Shown here piece after piece: positions 21,726 to 34,508 of a stretch of DNA of 64,000 nucleotides. The number at the start of each line of letters is the position of its first letter. Positions within the stretch are counted from its first letter, which is position 1. The notes under the pieces were generated by a model, which worked only from the letters and a program-made list of their open reading frames with translations, made no database searches and was not told where the DNA came from. The position numbers were made by a program, and so were the translations under genes. The DNA is from Synaphobranchus kaupii (lineage: Eukaryota > Chordata > Actinopteri > Anguilliformes > Synaphobranchidae), in the NCBI GenBank assembly GCA_029718625.1, contig CM056380.1:98382780-98446779 (forward strand), read 5' to 3'.

Positions 21726-22015
21726 TGGCCAATATGACAGTGGCCAATTCTTGTATCATCTTTTCTGTCAAATTAGGGGGCATGGCACACTCAAGGTTCC
21801 TTGACCAGTGGCTAAATAATAAGATGAAGTCTAGCATTAAACCGAGGCATAGCTGTACACCATCAAGCAGGGTTCCACTGGCCAGGTCTATTACACATAT
21901 AGATGTACAAATATGTTTTTTTTTTTGTGTGTTGGAGTTTATTTGTGTGTAATGTATGAATTTGCATTAACCAAAGCATTTTCCAATGTGTATCATGTCT
22001 ACAAAGCAGCTGAAC

Positions 22016-25000
22016 ATGGCACCAAAGAGAAGGGGAGCTAAAACCAGTACAGCTGGAAGGAAGAAAATCAAGAAGGAGGAGCCTGAGGCTCCAGAAGATG
22101 CATTCAGGTCTGTCAAAGAGGCTTTGAAGGCAGCAGCCCCACAGGAGAAAGGCAAGAAGAAGGCGGACGTGCACTGTGGCATCGAGGCAGAGGTGAGATT
22201 CGGCTTGACTGATGGAGTTTTGTTTCATGCCAGGTCTTAGTGAAATTTCGACATCAGTGCGCTCTGTGGAGATCATTGCCACACATCCCGGTGTGGTCCG
22301 TTCTCTTAATTGTGCTGTAGCACCTCTTCTAGCTGTCAAACTAAAGTACTCTATGTTCCTTTTTTTTTTTGAATTGTCACACACAACCCTCTTTAAAAGA
22401 TAGGACTGGCCAGATCATTTAGCTCAAAAGCTCTGCTGTCCCAGCTCTACAGCCAGGCAATGAGCAACAAGCACATTGCTAGTAGCTGTTTAGCACTCCC
22501 CAAGCAGTATAAAATGAACATGGCTCTGAAGTCAAATTCGCATATGTTACACAGAAAATAATAAATGTTTTCTGTAGACACCCGAATGACAATGTTTTTG
22601 AAGGTTTCAAAAGGTCCGTGTTCCATGATGGGGTTTGGTTTATCCCAGCCCCAGTCAGATATAACAATCTAATATGCATTTTGAAATAACGCTGTTTGTG
22701 CGTGGCAGAAGCACATTCTGGAGGTCTGTCGATGTTCACGGACATATAAAGAATAACCAATAAGGTCGTGTTTGGCATTGTCTGAAGACTGCAGACCTTG
22801 GGGCGGCACAATGGATTGATATTGAATAGGATGTTGCAGGGCTCTTGTTATACCTGATCAAAATGTTTTATGTTTCCCCAGGTATTTGACGATTACGATT
22901 GCATGCTCAACCAGACCAACATTGGGCATAACAACAATAAGTTCTATATGATTCAGGCTTTAAAGAGTAAAAAATCATACTATTGCTGGACAAGATGGGG
23001 CAGAGTGGTAAGTGACTCACTTTTGCATAATCTATAATTAAACACAGTCTTTCTTTTTTGAACAGTATTAATGATTAAAGCACGATCATGTAAACATAAT
23101 ATTATATCTAGGGGCTGCAGTGTAGTACAAAGGGTAGGGAATTGGGCTTGTAGCCCGAAGGTTGCAGTTTCGACTCCCAGGTAGGACACTGGCGTTGTAC
23201 CCATGAGCAAGGTACTTAACCTGAATCGCTTCAGTATATATCCAGCTGAATAAATGGATACTATTTAAAACAAATAAATAAATAAATGCTAAAAGTTGTG
23301 TAAGTCGCTCTGGATAAGAGGGTCTAAGAGCGTCTGCTAAATGCCAGTAATGTAATGTAAATATCTATTTTTACATCTGACAAACTAATTGAGCTGTTAA
23401 GATCTTGAAAGGTGGTGAAAGATTTGTAGTCTCTTTGTATTCTCCTTCCTTTGTAATAACGTTGCAATAATTTAATTCTTAATTGTGATTGGCTTTGGTC
23501 ACAAAGGGTGAAATTTAGGTGCTGCTATTAAAGCCAATTTCTGCTGAAATAATCAGATTGTTTTTCATCATGTTTTCAAGTTCTGAAACACAGATTATCA
23601 CTCAAATATACTTTTTGTAGAATAAAGACCTAATTCTACACCCACTGCATTTTTTCAGGGGGAGGTGGGTCAGAGTAAACTGTCATCTTCCTACTCCAGT
23701 TCCGATAAAGCAGTGAGTGAGTTTGAGAAGAAGTTCAAAGACAAGACTAAGAACAGCTGGAGTGAGAGGGCCAACTTTGTCTCTCATTCTGGCAAATACA
23801 CCCTGATCGAGGTTGATGGGGACGAGGAGGCGGAGGTCAAGGTGAGGCGAATTGTGCAACGACTTGGTCCTGTCCTGAAATCACTGGAGACAAGAGCCAT
23901 CTTTTAGTGTATAGAACATTAAATAACTCCTATTATGTCTACATTGTACTTAATTTTCCACATCCACGAGTGTGGAATTTGTAGGACCATAATTTGAACC
24001 CCCACCCAAACTCCAGGTGTTATTCCATTAAAGGCCTGTAGAACCAAATGTACTTTTGTGCAGTTTGGTAAAAGCAGGGTGTGAAATTAACACCAGCCAC
24101 TGGCCAAATGCTGGTAAAAAGTTGATTGTGACAGGTAAGATTTTTACTCTAGCAGCCACTTTGGCAGGTAAATGTCTGGTGATTTTTAGAATCCGCAAGC
24201 CACGCTGGCCGGTGGGTGAAAAAGTAAATTTCATACCCTGGTAAAAGGCTGTGTCATAAAACATATGATCTATATTTATCATTACATTTAAATGACAGAT
24301 ATGAGAGTGAGTCTATATCATTCCCTTTTCCCCCCTGCTGTAGGTGGACACGGTGGATGGGGCGGTGGGGAAGACGGTTCTTCCCTGCACCCTGGACAAT
24401 TCCACAAAGAGGCTAATACAGCTCATCTTCAGCACGGACATGTTCAAAGAGGCCATGGAGTGCATGAATCTGGGTGAGCTTTAACCTGCATTTATTTGTG
24501 CTCAGGCAGCTCATGCCAGATGTGTTCTGGGTCACTTTCCATAGGCTCTTGCCAGTGTGTCCATATTTGACTGTGGTTAGTAATGCGTTACAGGTGTGGC
24601 AGCTGGAAGAGCAGCCATTCTGGGTGTGGTTTGCAGTGCAGTGCAGTGCAGAGTGTATACAGGTTACCATTGTGCTGTGTCAGTATGAGATTGAACAGGT
24701 TTCCCTGGGTCTTACCTGCCCTACCCATTGGCCAAAATAAGTTTTAGTAAGTAAGATTTATGAACAATCATCAGATACATTTAAATCAATCAATATGATA
24801 CATAGTTCTCCCTTTGACCTTTGAAAATCCAATTATATAATGTAATACAATACCCAGTACAAAGTTTAGCACACAGTTTTTTTGTTGTTGTGACAGTTGC
24901 ACATTAACTTGCACCACAGTTCTTTCCATGTAGATTAATGCGATAGGGGTCATGGGTTGCGTACCTACTCTAGCTGTGTAATCGGACTGGGATAGCACAT

Positions 25001-28000
25001 GAAATGTATGTGTGCCAGAATAAGACTGCTTACTGTGTACACAAATTACATAATAACAACAAAATTACACATCTGACAAATGAGATTGAGAGAAGAAAGA
25101 AAATTATTCATAAACCACGGCATAAAATTGTGACCAGCACGTGTTCCTGTTCATAGCTTAAAAATAAATTGAGCTGTGTGCATTTTCTGACTCAATTTAA
25201 GTGCTAGTTATCTTGTTTGACTCTACTCCTTGAATAAAAATCTGTCAAAGCAGATTATGGCACGCTTTCAAACACTTTTCATACCTGAATTCAGTAAATG
25301 AATGTCAGATGAGCAGAGATAGTGTTGTGACGACTTTCCTCATCTTGAGAAATCAGCAAAAGCATACCTGACAAAGCCTGTCAATGCAGTTAAAGCGGAG
25401 CTTGTAATCCTGATGTATAGCCAAGTCCTCATATGTCAGAAATGGAAGATGATGCAACTGGTACAAAAAGGTGGGTGTTGCCCTCTCTGGTGACAGGTCA
25501 TGGTGACAAGTGTCACCAGCTGTTTAAGTGTAACATTGGTAACATTGTGTGCAACAGCCAGGTAATTACTATTTATAGTGCAACAGACTTCCATAAAAAG
25601 GAAGATGTCACTGTGATTTAAACTGGGCTCTAGTTATGGGTGTTGTAGTTTATTTGTTGCTAAGACTGTAGTTCTGCAGAGTGATGTACGACTCCCCTGA
25701 CTCTGGATACTCTGATAACATTGGTCTTCGGCTGTGGGCCTTTGAGTGGGAGGTATTGCAGAGGTTAATTAATTTACCAGTTTCTTTTTTTAAATTATTG
25801 CATTGCACTACTGTATTATTATAATGACTGTTTTACCATGCAAAAGTTTGATGATTGGTCCTGTTGTCAAGCACTCAAGCATATGTGGCTTATTAAAATC
25901 CAGATCTGCTTTTTTCTATCTCCAGTCTCATTTCCCCAGGTTACTATCATTCCTTAGGATAGTTTACTGAACAGGGAAAATGGAAATTGATATTTTCCGA
26001 CAGCAAGTTCAGTGAATCTGACTGACCTGGTGTTGGTTCTGCATTGTCGCGTTTATTTTAATTTTTTTATTTTGCCTTGCTGGACTTGTCTGACAGATGT
26101 TAAGAAGATGCCCCTGGGAAAGCTGAGCAAACTGCAGATTGCCAAGGGCTTTGAGGTCCTGGAGGAGATCGAGGGAGCCATGAAGGCAAAGAACAAACGG
26201 ACGCTCCTGGAGGAGCTCTCCTCCAAGTTCTTCACTACCATCCCCCACAACTTTGGCCGGAACCGTCCCCCGGTCATCAACGATGCCAAAATCGTGGAGC
26301 AGAAGAAAGAGATGCTGATGGTAAGACACACAGTCTTCTAGTTTAAGCAGTCCCTGTAGCGTTGTTCAAAAAACGCCATATCACTGCAAGTTCATTTATG
26401 ATTTTATTTTAATTGTTCAAAATCAATGCGCGCTTCGTGGTATCGATTCAGTGGCAGGCTTTTGATTTGTATTTATCTATTTGAAGGGTTGGCTCATGTG
26501 CATTTGTTTTTGGCTGTTTTTACATTTTAGTTTTATTAAAAAAATTTATTTTGCTGGTTGACTGAAGTCTGTGCTTTTTATGAAAGGAAATATCTCATGA
26601 GCCAAATGATAATAGCTGCCCTGGATTTATTTATAAAGTATCATGTTCTGAGGGGTTGCTGCATTGTTGCTAACTATAAAATGAAACCTCAACCTTCTGG
26701 TTGCAGTTTATGGGGCCTAACCATGACTTTTTTCCTCTGACAGGTATTGGCTGATATTGAACTCGCCCAGAGCCTCAAAGCTGAGAGCGAGAAGGCCAAG
26801 GACGAGATGGTGGAGGAAGTTCCTCACCCGCTGGATCAGGATTATCTGTCCCTGAAGTGTGAGCTCAGTTTACTTGAGAAAGACAACAAAGAATTCAAGG
26901 TACTGCAAAATACGTTTCTAACAAAATACTGTCACTAACAAACGTTGTTGTGCTATTGTGTATGATGCAATATTTCAGTTTTTGAATGATTTTTTCTCCC
27001 ATTACAGGTAATAAGTGAGTACCTGAAGGCAACAGCACATCACGGCGGGCCTTCCATTGTAGATGTGTGGAAAGTAAACCGAGACAAAGAGGTGAGAGGA
27101 CCATTCAGCTGCTGGTTAATTGTTGTAATACATTTAAAATGTTTTATGTAATTACTAGAGACAAGCACTCCAGGTGCAGGAACTTCCTTTGCTGTTCTGT
27201 GAAGTGTGTGCTTGCGTGCGTGTGTGTGTGTGTGTATGTGCATATTTACACTCAACTCAATAATTATTGGCACCCTTAATGAAAATTAGCAAAAATTATT
27301 GTATAAAATAAGCAATACACATAATGATTAATCGGGTAACTGATATATAAAAAATACATGAACTGTTGATAATTCCAGAAGGCACAGTCAGTGCAATAAT
27401 CAAATAGTTTCAGAAGTCTAGAACAGTTGCAGATTTTGTGCATATTGCCCCCACACACAGTGAGGAAGAGGATGCATGTGCATATTTTCCCCCACACACA
27501 GTGAGGAAGAGGATGCATGTGCATATTGTCCCCACACACAGTGAGGAAGAGGATGCATGTGCATATTGCCCCCACGCACAGTGAGGAAGAGGATGCATGT
27601 GCATATTTTCCCCACACACAGTGAGGAAGAGGATGCATGTGCATATTGTCCCCACACACAGTGAGGAAGAGGATGCATGTGCATATTGCCCCCACACACA
27701 GTGAGGAAGAGGATGGACGTGCATATTGTCTCCACACACAGTGAGGAAGAGGATGCATGTGCATATTGCCCCCACACACAGTGAGGAAGAGGATGCACGT
27801 GCATATTGTCCCCACACACAGTGAGGAAGAGGATGCACGTGCATATTGCCGCCCCCACACACAGTGAGGAAGAGGATGCATGTGCTTATTGCCCCCACAC
27901 ACAGTGAGGAAGAGGATGCATGTGCTTATTGCCCCCACGCACAGTGAGGAAGAGGATGCATGTGCTTATTGCCCCCACACACAGTGAGGAAGAGGATGCA

Positions 28001-29197
28001 TGTGCTTATTGCCCCAACACACAGTGAGGAAGAGGATGCATGTGCTTATTGCCCCCACACACAGTGAGGAAGAGGATGCATGTGCATATTGCCCCCACAC
28101 ACAGTGAGGAAGATGGTGAGGGAGGTAAAAAAGATCACAGTTTCAGAACTGAACATTTTAGTGGAATCTTGGGGTTATCAAGTTTCAAAATCAACTGTTA
28201 GGCACCACATCCGTGTCAACAAGCTCTTTGGAAGGGTTGCACGAAAGAAGCCCTTTACTGAGAGAAACCCATAAATTGAAGCGGCTGAGCTTTTTGACCA
28301 TGCACACCATTGGCATGTTTGGCAACAAAAGACAACTGCATACCAGGAAAAGCAACTGATAACCACAGTAAAATACGGAGGTAGATCGTTTATGCTTCGG
28401 GGCTCACAATTACTGCTAACATACATCAACATCAACACTGAAATGGTTGCAGGAACGTAAAATCAATGTTTTGCAATGGCCATCTCTGTCTCTGGACTTT
28501 GAATCCTATTGGAAACTTGAAGTCTGAATTTAAGTGGGCAGTCCACAAGCGCAACGCTAACGATATCCAGTATCTTGAAATTTTCTGCATGGTGGAGTGG
28601 TCCAGGATTCCTCCATAGGTGTTCTCCAACCTTGTTGGGCATTACAGGAAGAGGCTCACTGCTGTTATCCTCTCTAAAGGAGGCTTCACCAAATATTAAT
28701 CATTAAATATTAATCATAATCATTTTGAAACCAATGTTCTGTAGAAAAATTGCACTACCCAATAAAAGTTTTTGTGTTTGAAAAGTGTGTGCGCTCGTGT
28801 GTGCGCTCGTGTGTGTGTGCGTGCGTGCGTGTGTGTGCTTGTGTACTGTATGTGCATTCCTGTGTGTGTGTGTGTGTGTGTGTGCGTGTGTTTGTGTGTG
28901 TGTGTACTGTATGTGCATTCCCGTTTGTGTGTGTGTGTGCTGTATGTGTATTCCCGTGTGTTTATGTGTGCGTGTGTTTGTGTGTGTGTGTGTGTACTGT
29001 ATGTGCATTCCCGTGTGTGTTTGTGTGCGTGTGTTTGTGTGTGTGTGTGTGTGCTGTATGTGTATTCCCGTGTGTGTTTGTGTGCGTGTGTTTGTGTGTG
29101 TGTGTGTGTGTGCTGTATGTGCATTCCCGTGTGTTTATGTGTGCGTGTGTTTGTGTGTGTGTGTGCTGTATGTGTATTCCCGTGTGTTTATGTGTGC

Positions 29198-29236
<39 letters not shown>

Positions 29237-29335
29237 ATGTGTATTCCCGTGTGTGTTTATGTGTGCGTGTGTTTGTGTGTGTGTGTGTGTGCTGTATGTG
29301 CATTCCCGTGTGTGTGTGTGTGCTGTATGTGCATT

Positions 29336-29385
<50 letters not shown>

Positions 29386-29430
29386 ATGTGCATTCCCGTG
29401 TGTGTGTGTGTGTGTGCTGTATGTGCATTC

Positions 29431-29473
<43 letters not shown>

Positions 29474-30892
29474 ATGTGCATTCCCGTGTGTGTGTGTGTG
29501 TGTGTGCTGTATGTGCATTCCCGTGTGTGTGTGTGTGTGTGTGTGTGCTGTATGTGTATTCCCGTGTGTGTGTGTGTGTGCTGTATGTGTATTCCCGTGT
29601 GTTTATGTGTGCGTGTGTTTTTCTCTCTAGGCCGAGCGGTTCAGTGAGCATGAAGAGCTGGGGAATCGGCGCTTGCTGTGGCACGGCACCAACGTGGCAG
29701 TGGTGGCCGCCATACTGAAGAGCGGACTGAGGATCATGCCCCACTCTGGCGGCCGCGTGGGCAAAGGCATCTACTTCGCCTCCGAGAACTGCAAGTCTGC
29801 GGGCTACGGTGAGTCACGCAAGCACAATGACTTCATAATGGAGAACATATGGAGGAAATAAGAAATTAGTTTTTCTTGCCGTTCGGAGTTTCTGCCCTCT
29901 GCACCTCTAGTGAGTAGCTCCTATTCCTGCAGGAATTGGTCAGTAATAGCCAGTGAGTAACGCTCACTGTTTCTGGTGCTGATTCTTCCAGTCCCAGATA
30001 AAATATTAAAACTGTATAAAAACGGGTGATTACAAAAGTTTACAGTGTCTTTTTTTTTTTTTTACCTCTACAGTGAGTACCTCAAATCGCACTGGGGTGA
30101 TGTTTCTCAATGAAGTCGCTCTCGGCAAGGAACACACCATCATCAGAGATAACTGCTCCCTCCAGAAACCGCCAAATGGCTACGACAGCGTGGTCGCTCG
30201 CGGGCAAGTGGAACCAGGTAAACCTGCTCTCTGAGTGCAGGCGTGGTCTCAAATGTAGCCTACTGGAAAATGTGTTTCCATGTCCAGGAGACAAAAGTCA
30301 TTTGATCAAAGAAAGCATAGCCAATCACTGCCTGTTTTCAGGACACCCATAGTCGATCACAGTTCATAGCTAGGACAACCACAACCAATCACTTTCTCCA
30401 AAGTATGGCACCATTGCCAGTCACAGTTTGTTACCAGGAAACCATAACTAATCACAGTCTGTAGTCAGAACACCATAGCCATTTGCAGCCTTCTTCAAGA
30501 ATGTAAATTGCCTCCATTATCTCATTTCTTCTCTATTAACCGGGTAAAATTTTTCATCATAAAACCGATTTTGACTGCAATAGAAATGTATTAAAGTAAA
30601 GTAACCCTGATTGTTCTCTTTTGAAATAATGGTAAAACTTTCTTGTTTGAAAGGGTTTTATACCTTTGTACCTTTTGTGGATAATGAGTTCTCAAGGTAA
30701 AATGCCTCTCGTTGTATTTCAGACCCATCCAAGGACATCACCATTACCTTGGATGATAAGGAAATAACTGTTCCGCAGGGGCCGGCTATTAACCAGCCAC
30801 TGTATAAAGATAGTCACTTCGGCAACAGCGAATACCTCGTCTACAAAGAGAGTCAGTGCCGGATCCGATATCTCCTAGAGCTGACGTTTTAA
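22016..30892 (+). CDS. parp3: PARP3, DNA-damage ADP-ribosyltransferase, 10 coding exons
   Basis: A nuclear mono-ADP-ribosyltransferase that uses NAD+ and is activated by DNA strand breaks. Coding exons: 22016-22192, 22882-23007, 23659-23841, 24344-24473, 26097-26320, 26744-26899, 27008-27091, 29631-29808, 30074-30217, 30723-30892. The 1,572 nt encode 523 residues, close to human PARP3. Residues 1-59 are a basic tail. A WGR domain spans about 60-160 (W98-G99-R100). A helical regulatory domain covers about 190-320 ([19 protein letters not shown]). The catalytic domain runs from about 340, with the H-Y-E triad H378 (LLWHGTN), Y408 (GKGIYFAS) and E504 (NSEYLVY). All three key residues are intact. 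I chose the ATG at 22016 for its strong context and MAPK beginning. Upstream in-frame ATGs at 21986 and 21995 probably lie in the intron, before a likely acceptor at 22008-22009. Confidence 0.95.
23111..23361 (+). repeat. tRNA-derived SINE in parp3 intron
   Basis: The head has an A-box-like GGGGCTGCAGTGTAGTACAA and a B-box-like GGTTGCAGTTTCGACTCCC. The tail includes GTCGCTCTGGATAAGAGGGT, then GAGCGTCTGCTAAATGCC and TAATGTAATGTAA, the ending shared by many teleost SINEs and L2 LINEs. It is full length but inert on its own. Confidence 0.8.
24075..24242. mobile_element. short inverted-repeat element in parp3 intron
   Basis: The ends CAGGGTGTGAAATTAAC and, inverted, CCAGGGTATGAAATTTAC enclose about 170 bp with repeated CACTGGCCAAATGCTGGTAA-type phrases. 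It is a non-coding MITE-like repeat of unassigned family. Confidence 0.45.
27245..28775 (+). mobile_element. Tc1-like transposon remnant in parp3 intron 8, swollen by a minisatellite
   Basis: The left terminal sequence ACTCAATAATTATTGGCACC resembles a Tc1 family also present at 59731. Transposase pieces follow at 28110-28274 ([20 protein letters not shown] and [20 protein letters not shown]) and, broken by stops, to about 28690. The right terminal repeat is missing where the TG-rich array begins. A 40-bp tandem array has expanded inside it. Confidence 0.65.
27440..28118. repeat. 40-bp minisatellite, about 17 copies, in parp3 intron 8
   Basis: The unit is GCATATTGCCCCCACACACA followed by GTGAGGAAGAGGATGCATGT. 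Substitutions (TTTC, TTGTC, CACG for CATG, CTTATT) mark the copies, with one three-base insertion near 27850. Because 40 is not a multiple of three, long open frames of 146-220 codons appear on the minus strand; these are artefacts. Confidence 0.95.
28785..29622. repeat. compound TG-rich minisatellite next to parp3 catalytic exon
   Basis: About 16 blocks of CTGTATGTGCATTCCCGTGT (or TGTATTCC) alternate with TG runs of varying length and TTTATGTGTGCGTGTGTTTG spacers. The array ends only a few bases before the polypyrimidine tract TTTTTCTCTCTAG and the exon start at 29631. Six-frame translations of 260-320 codons here are low-complexity artefacts. Confidence 0.95.
30310..30495. repeat. decayed minisatellite of about 32 bp in parp3 intron 10
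   Basis: Phrases CATAGCCAATCAC, CACAGTTTGTTACCAGGA and GTAGTCAGAACAC recur about six times with 28-38 bp spacing. The copies are quite diverged. It lies between exons ending 30217 and starting 30723. Confidence 0.55.
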
Positions 30893-30960
30893 CTGCTGCG
30901 GGTTATGATGGGCAAATAAATGACACGTCCTCCTTTTCTTTTGTTGATCATATTAGAACA
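30893..30960 (+). other. parp3: parp3 3'UTR with poly(A) signal
   Basis: AAATAAATGA at about 30914-30923 contains an AATAAA hexamer about 25 bp after the stop codon, so the 3'UTR may be very short. Confidence 0.5.
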
Positions 30961-33290
30961 GCTGCTGTGCCTGTTTCTGTGTAAAATGGCCGACTTCTCA
31001 ATGGTCCCAAATGGCCCTCTCCAAAGAGTTGTCCTCTGCCTTTCTTTCCCCCCCACCCCACCCCACCCCGTGCACTTTTCCGCCTGTAGCTTTGCACTTT
31101 ATCACCTGCAGGTTTTCTCTTGCACTCTGGCGGCGTGTTCTTGTTCCTGGAGTGTTTTCCGCACGCCTTCATCGTTCACTTTAACATTTTACTTCAGCCA
31201 ACTACTTAGCGTCTGTAGCATTTGGGCGACGTTCACTTTGTGTTTAGCCTTAACTTTGTGTGTTCTTACTTGTAAATGGGAGGGTGAGACTTTAGGAACC
31301 TCGCAGAAGAGGCACTGTATTATCAGCTACCCAACGGTTTAAGCCGATCATAGCATTTGGATTTGGAAAGAAGTCCCGCGATTGATTAATCAAGCCGGTG
31401 GCTGACGGCACATGGCGACTTCTCCCGTTCACGAGGGTTCACTTTCCCGCTGTCAGTTCATACGCTTTATTGTTTTCCGCTTGCTCTCCTGTGCATTTCT
31501 CACTGAATACGGTCTAGGACTTGGTCCCTCAGACCTCCTCAACAAGCACCTGCAATGTTTCCCCTCTGGCTGCTCTTTCTATTGTAACCGCTGATCGTCT
31601 GCGCTGTTTCACACTCTTCCTTAAAAACATACACTCTCCACCTTGTGAAGTTCCACTCAAAAACCAAGCATCATTGCCTTGTCTATATAGTAGCCAGATG
31701 CATTTTCCACGAGTACATAGTTGAGGTTTCACGGACAAATAATAAACACTCACGTGTCTGGTTAATGTTTGCGTTTAATTTATTAAAGGTAAGGGTCATA
31801 TTATTTAGGACTAATTTCGACTGCTGATTGTAATAACATGCCTCTGCTCAAATATATCCGGTTAGGCTTACCCTACATTTTGCACTGGTGTTATTGTATA
31901 AGCCAAGGCGTTTTCAAGCCATAGTGTCTCTTACACAGACTTTTGAGATCTAGTGTAACCTGCTCTTGTACTCACTCTAATACTCGATATACAAAATGAA
32001 GAACTGCTGTCTGCTGTTTTGGCACCAGGGCGGATGCTATTGCAGTGGTTTGCGTTTATAGAAGGCATTTGCATTGCACGTGCAGGGGGAGAAAGCATGT
32101 GCGTGTTTGTAAGGGTCTTTCTCGGTTTAAAGTTTCTGTTTTGTCCTGTAAGGGGAAACCTGAGGTTATGCGGTTCGTGTGCATCCCCTGACGGTTGGTT
32201 TGGCGGTTCGGTCTGAATTCTGTACAGAAGCAGCAAAGGTATATTTGTGTGCCGAGTAGATTAAACGCTGTGGATGTTTCCTGTGGCCTTTTTGCAAAGG
32301 GCAGCAGTACTGTAACTCTACCAGTAGATGTCAGTATAAAACACTAATAGAGCTGAACCGCTTATGCTTTCTGTTTGCTGTTTTCTGTGTCAGGCCTTGT
32401 TTGTATCCATGATGCAGATTCAATGAATAAAAAAAAATCTCCCACAATAGACTGAGACAAGAGTCTGTTTCATGTTATTGAATGACTTGTGTGCAGTAGC
32501 GTTGTGTGTGCGCGCGCATGTCTGTGTGTGTATGTGTGTGTGTTTGTGTCCTTTTTTATTATGAGACTGTCTTTTCCCTGTGTGTGGGTCTGGAAGGATA
32601 GCATATGTTCCGTAGATATGAAACTATATGCCCTCGCCAGGCCAACAACGGCCTCAGTGACACAACTGTACAGAAAGCATCATTGAATCATCATACACAT
32701 GCATTTAAAACAAGCCCCTGTAGACTCATATTTTCTGTCAAGTTGGGTTATTATCTGAGTAGGACTCAATTAGGATCATCTCTCGAAAATCCACCTTCAC
32801 TCTCACTATTTGGGGTAAATCTGTTTACGGTTATGGTCGTGGTTTGGCATTTTGCTGTATTAGGCTTGGACCGTTCGTACGAGTTCAATAATGTCAAAAA
32901 CAACCACCGTATCAAAATACAAAGGCAATTTTTCTGAGCTACCAAATCTGAATACATAAACCGAAGAACTGAAAAGGCCACCTGCAGTTTGCCCTCTGAT
33001 GTGCACTGTGGAGCCCGTGTGCATTAGGACCCTGGGGACTCCTGCTCCTCAGGGGACAGAGGAGCGTGTGTGTGTATTCCAAAGAAGAGAGGGGAAAAAA
33101 AAAAATGTAAAGGCACACAATGTGTGACAGTCACTGCCATACACAGTGCCGCGGCGATAGAGAGGAGAGGGAGCATCACTGGGAAATCTCCAGCAGCGCT
33201 GTGAGCCCCGCTCCGCCGAAAATGCCGTCATCCCGCCGACACTGCCCTGCCCCGTGAAGACCTCCTCTGTCTGTCTGGAGCAGGCCTGCA
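30961..33290. other. intergenic stretch after parp3
   Basis: No coding exon, transposon or RNA gene is convincing. The stretch includes a short alternating GTGTGCGCGCGCATGT run near 32503-32520, and the sequence from about 33,180 becomes GC-richer toward possible exons of the next gene. Short reading frames show no domain. Confidence 0.4.
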
Positions 33291-33399
33291 CGGTCCCAGT
33301 GGTAGCACGGATATCCCGCTCTCATCCCGTCCCGAACTGGGCTTGCTAGAGCCTGCGGCAGCCCCCAAAGCGCTGGTCCTGCCTGGCCTAGTGCTGCCA

Positions 33400-33524
33400 A
33401 GCTGGGTTTACCTGAGACCAGGAACGAAGCTCCTCGCCGTCCGCATTTTCAGCCCTGGGACTGAACCTTGTCTGGGGGAGAAAAGTCACTGAGTGCAGGA
33501 GCCGCTGTGACTCCCCGGCCGTAG
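33400..33524 (+). other. possible non-coding first exon of the GPR61-like gene (end only)
   Basis: GC-rich sequence ends in a consensus donor TAG|GTGAGT at 33524/33525. It is followed 131 bp later by another exon-like segment. Its 5' boundary is unknown and the link to the GPCR is inference. Confidence 0.25.
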
Positions 33525-33655
33525 GTGAGTAGGAGTCAGATTCTATCAGCTCCACCTGCACAGCTGCAGCTCTGCTCCTCTTATTAGCCTGGATGTCACC
33601 AGCAAAGGTCATCTGAGCAAGAGGTCACCTGCTTTTTTCCTCTTTCTTTTTTTAG

Positions 33656-33749
33656 AACTACGTGAGGAGGAAACTGGAGGGTGTCAAACCTGTGCTCGAG
33701 AGGCAGTTTCTAGAATGATTAACCTGCACTGGACCGTTCAGACTTCAAA
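33656..33749 (+). other. possible 5'UTR exon of the GPR61-like gene
   Basis: A long pyrimidine tract (CTCTTTCTTTTTTTAG) ends at 33655. A consensus donor GTAAGG follows at 33750, which bounds a 94-bp non-coding segment. A further acceptor at 37966 precedes the GPCR coding exon, so a spliced 5'UTR is plausible. Confidence 0.3.
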
Positions 33750-34467
33750 GTAAGGCCCGTTTCCTCCACTTCTATTTTAAGATAAGAATATTGGTTCAGT
33801 ATTTCGTAAGAGTCTGACGGCAGTTAACCTTGCGAATGGAGAAAAGGACTGATTTAGAAGCCTGACGAGAGGCTGGGACTTTTGAAAGATGGTCTGACAC
33901 AAAGGCAGAGTGACACGAGGTGAACAAAAGAACCTACCGGTGCTCAATATCTCTCCTTGCTGGGTCATTTAACACGCAATTGTGTGTTTGTTATTGTTTG
34001 TGCTGTAAGACACCAGAGTAATGATTAGCAGGCTGAGGAGCTAGGCAGGTTCACGATCAGCAACAGTTGTTTTGCAGCACGTGGTCACGTCTCTTGTTCT
34101 CAAAGAATCTGTCAAAGGATATTTGTGTAGACTGAGGAAGTCAAAGTAAATTTCGACAAAGCTAATTCCTCATCCTAGTCCACATATTTATTTGTGTTAT
34201 GATTAAACACATCACAGTTTGGGACCATTTTTCATCTTTAGTTTTTTTCCATTAGGCATTCACCTCGAGGCATCTGGTGGTGTGTGCATCCAGCATCTTA
34301 AATGACAGCCATACGAAAAGATGCCTGTGATCCTGCTACAATATTAGCAGGAAATGCTAGTGAGTGACTTACTAATAGTCCAGGTACTGCACCAGAAGAA
34401 TCACGTGGTGCTTTTCATCAACGGATATCAAAGTGCTTAAAAGTAAGCAAATAATTAAAAGTAAGAC

Positions 34468-34508
<41 letters not shown>

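Noticed and set aside
27276..27938. Minus-strand frames of 146-220 codons
   Set aside because: They are the same kind of artefact, from the parp3 40-bp array.
28750..29744. Open frames of 260-322 codons on both strands
   Set aside because: They are translations of TG/CA-rich repeats, giving only Cys-Val or His-Thr runs, and lie in a parp3 intron.
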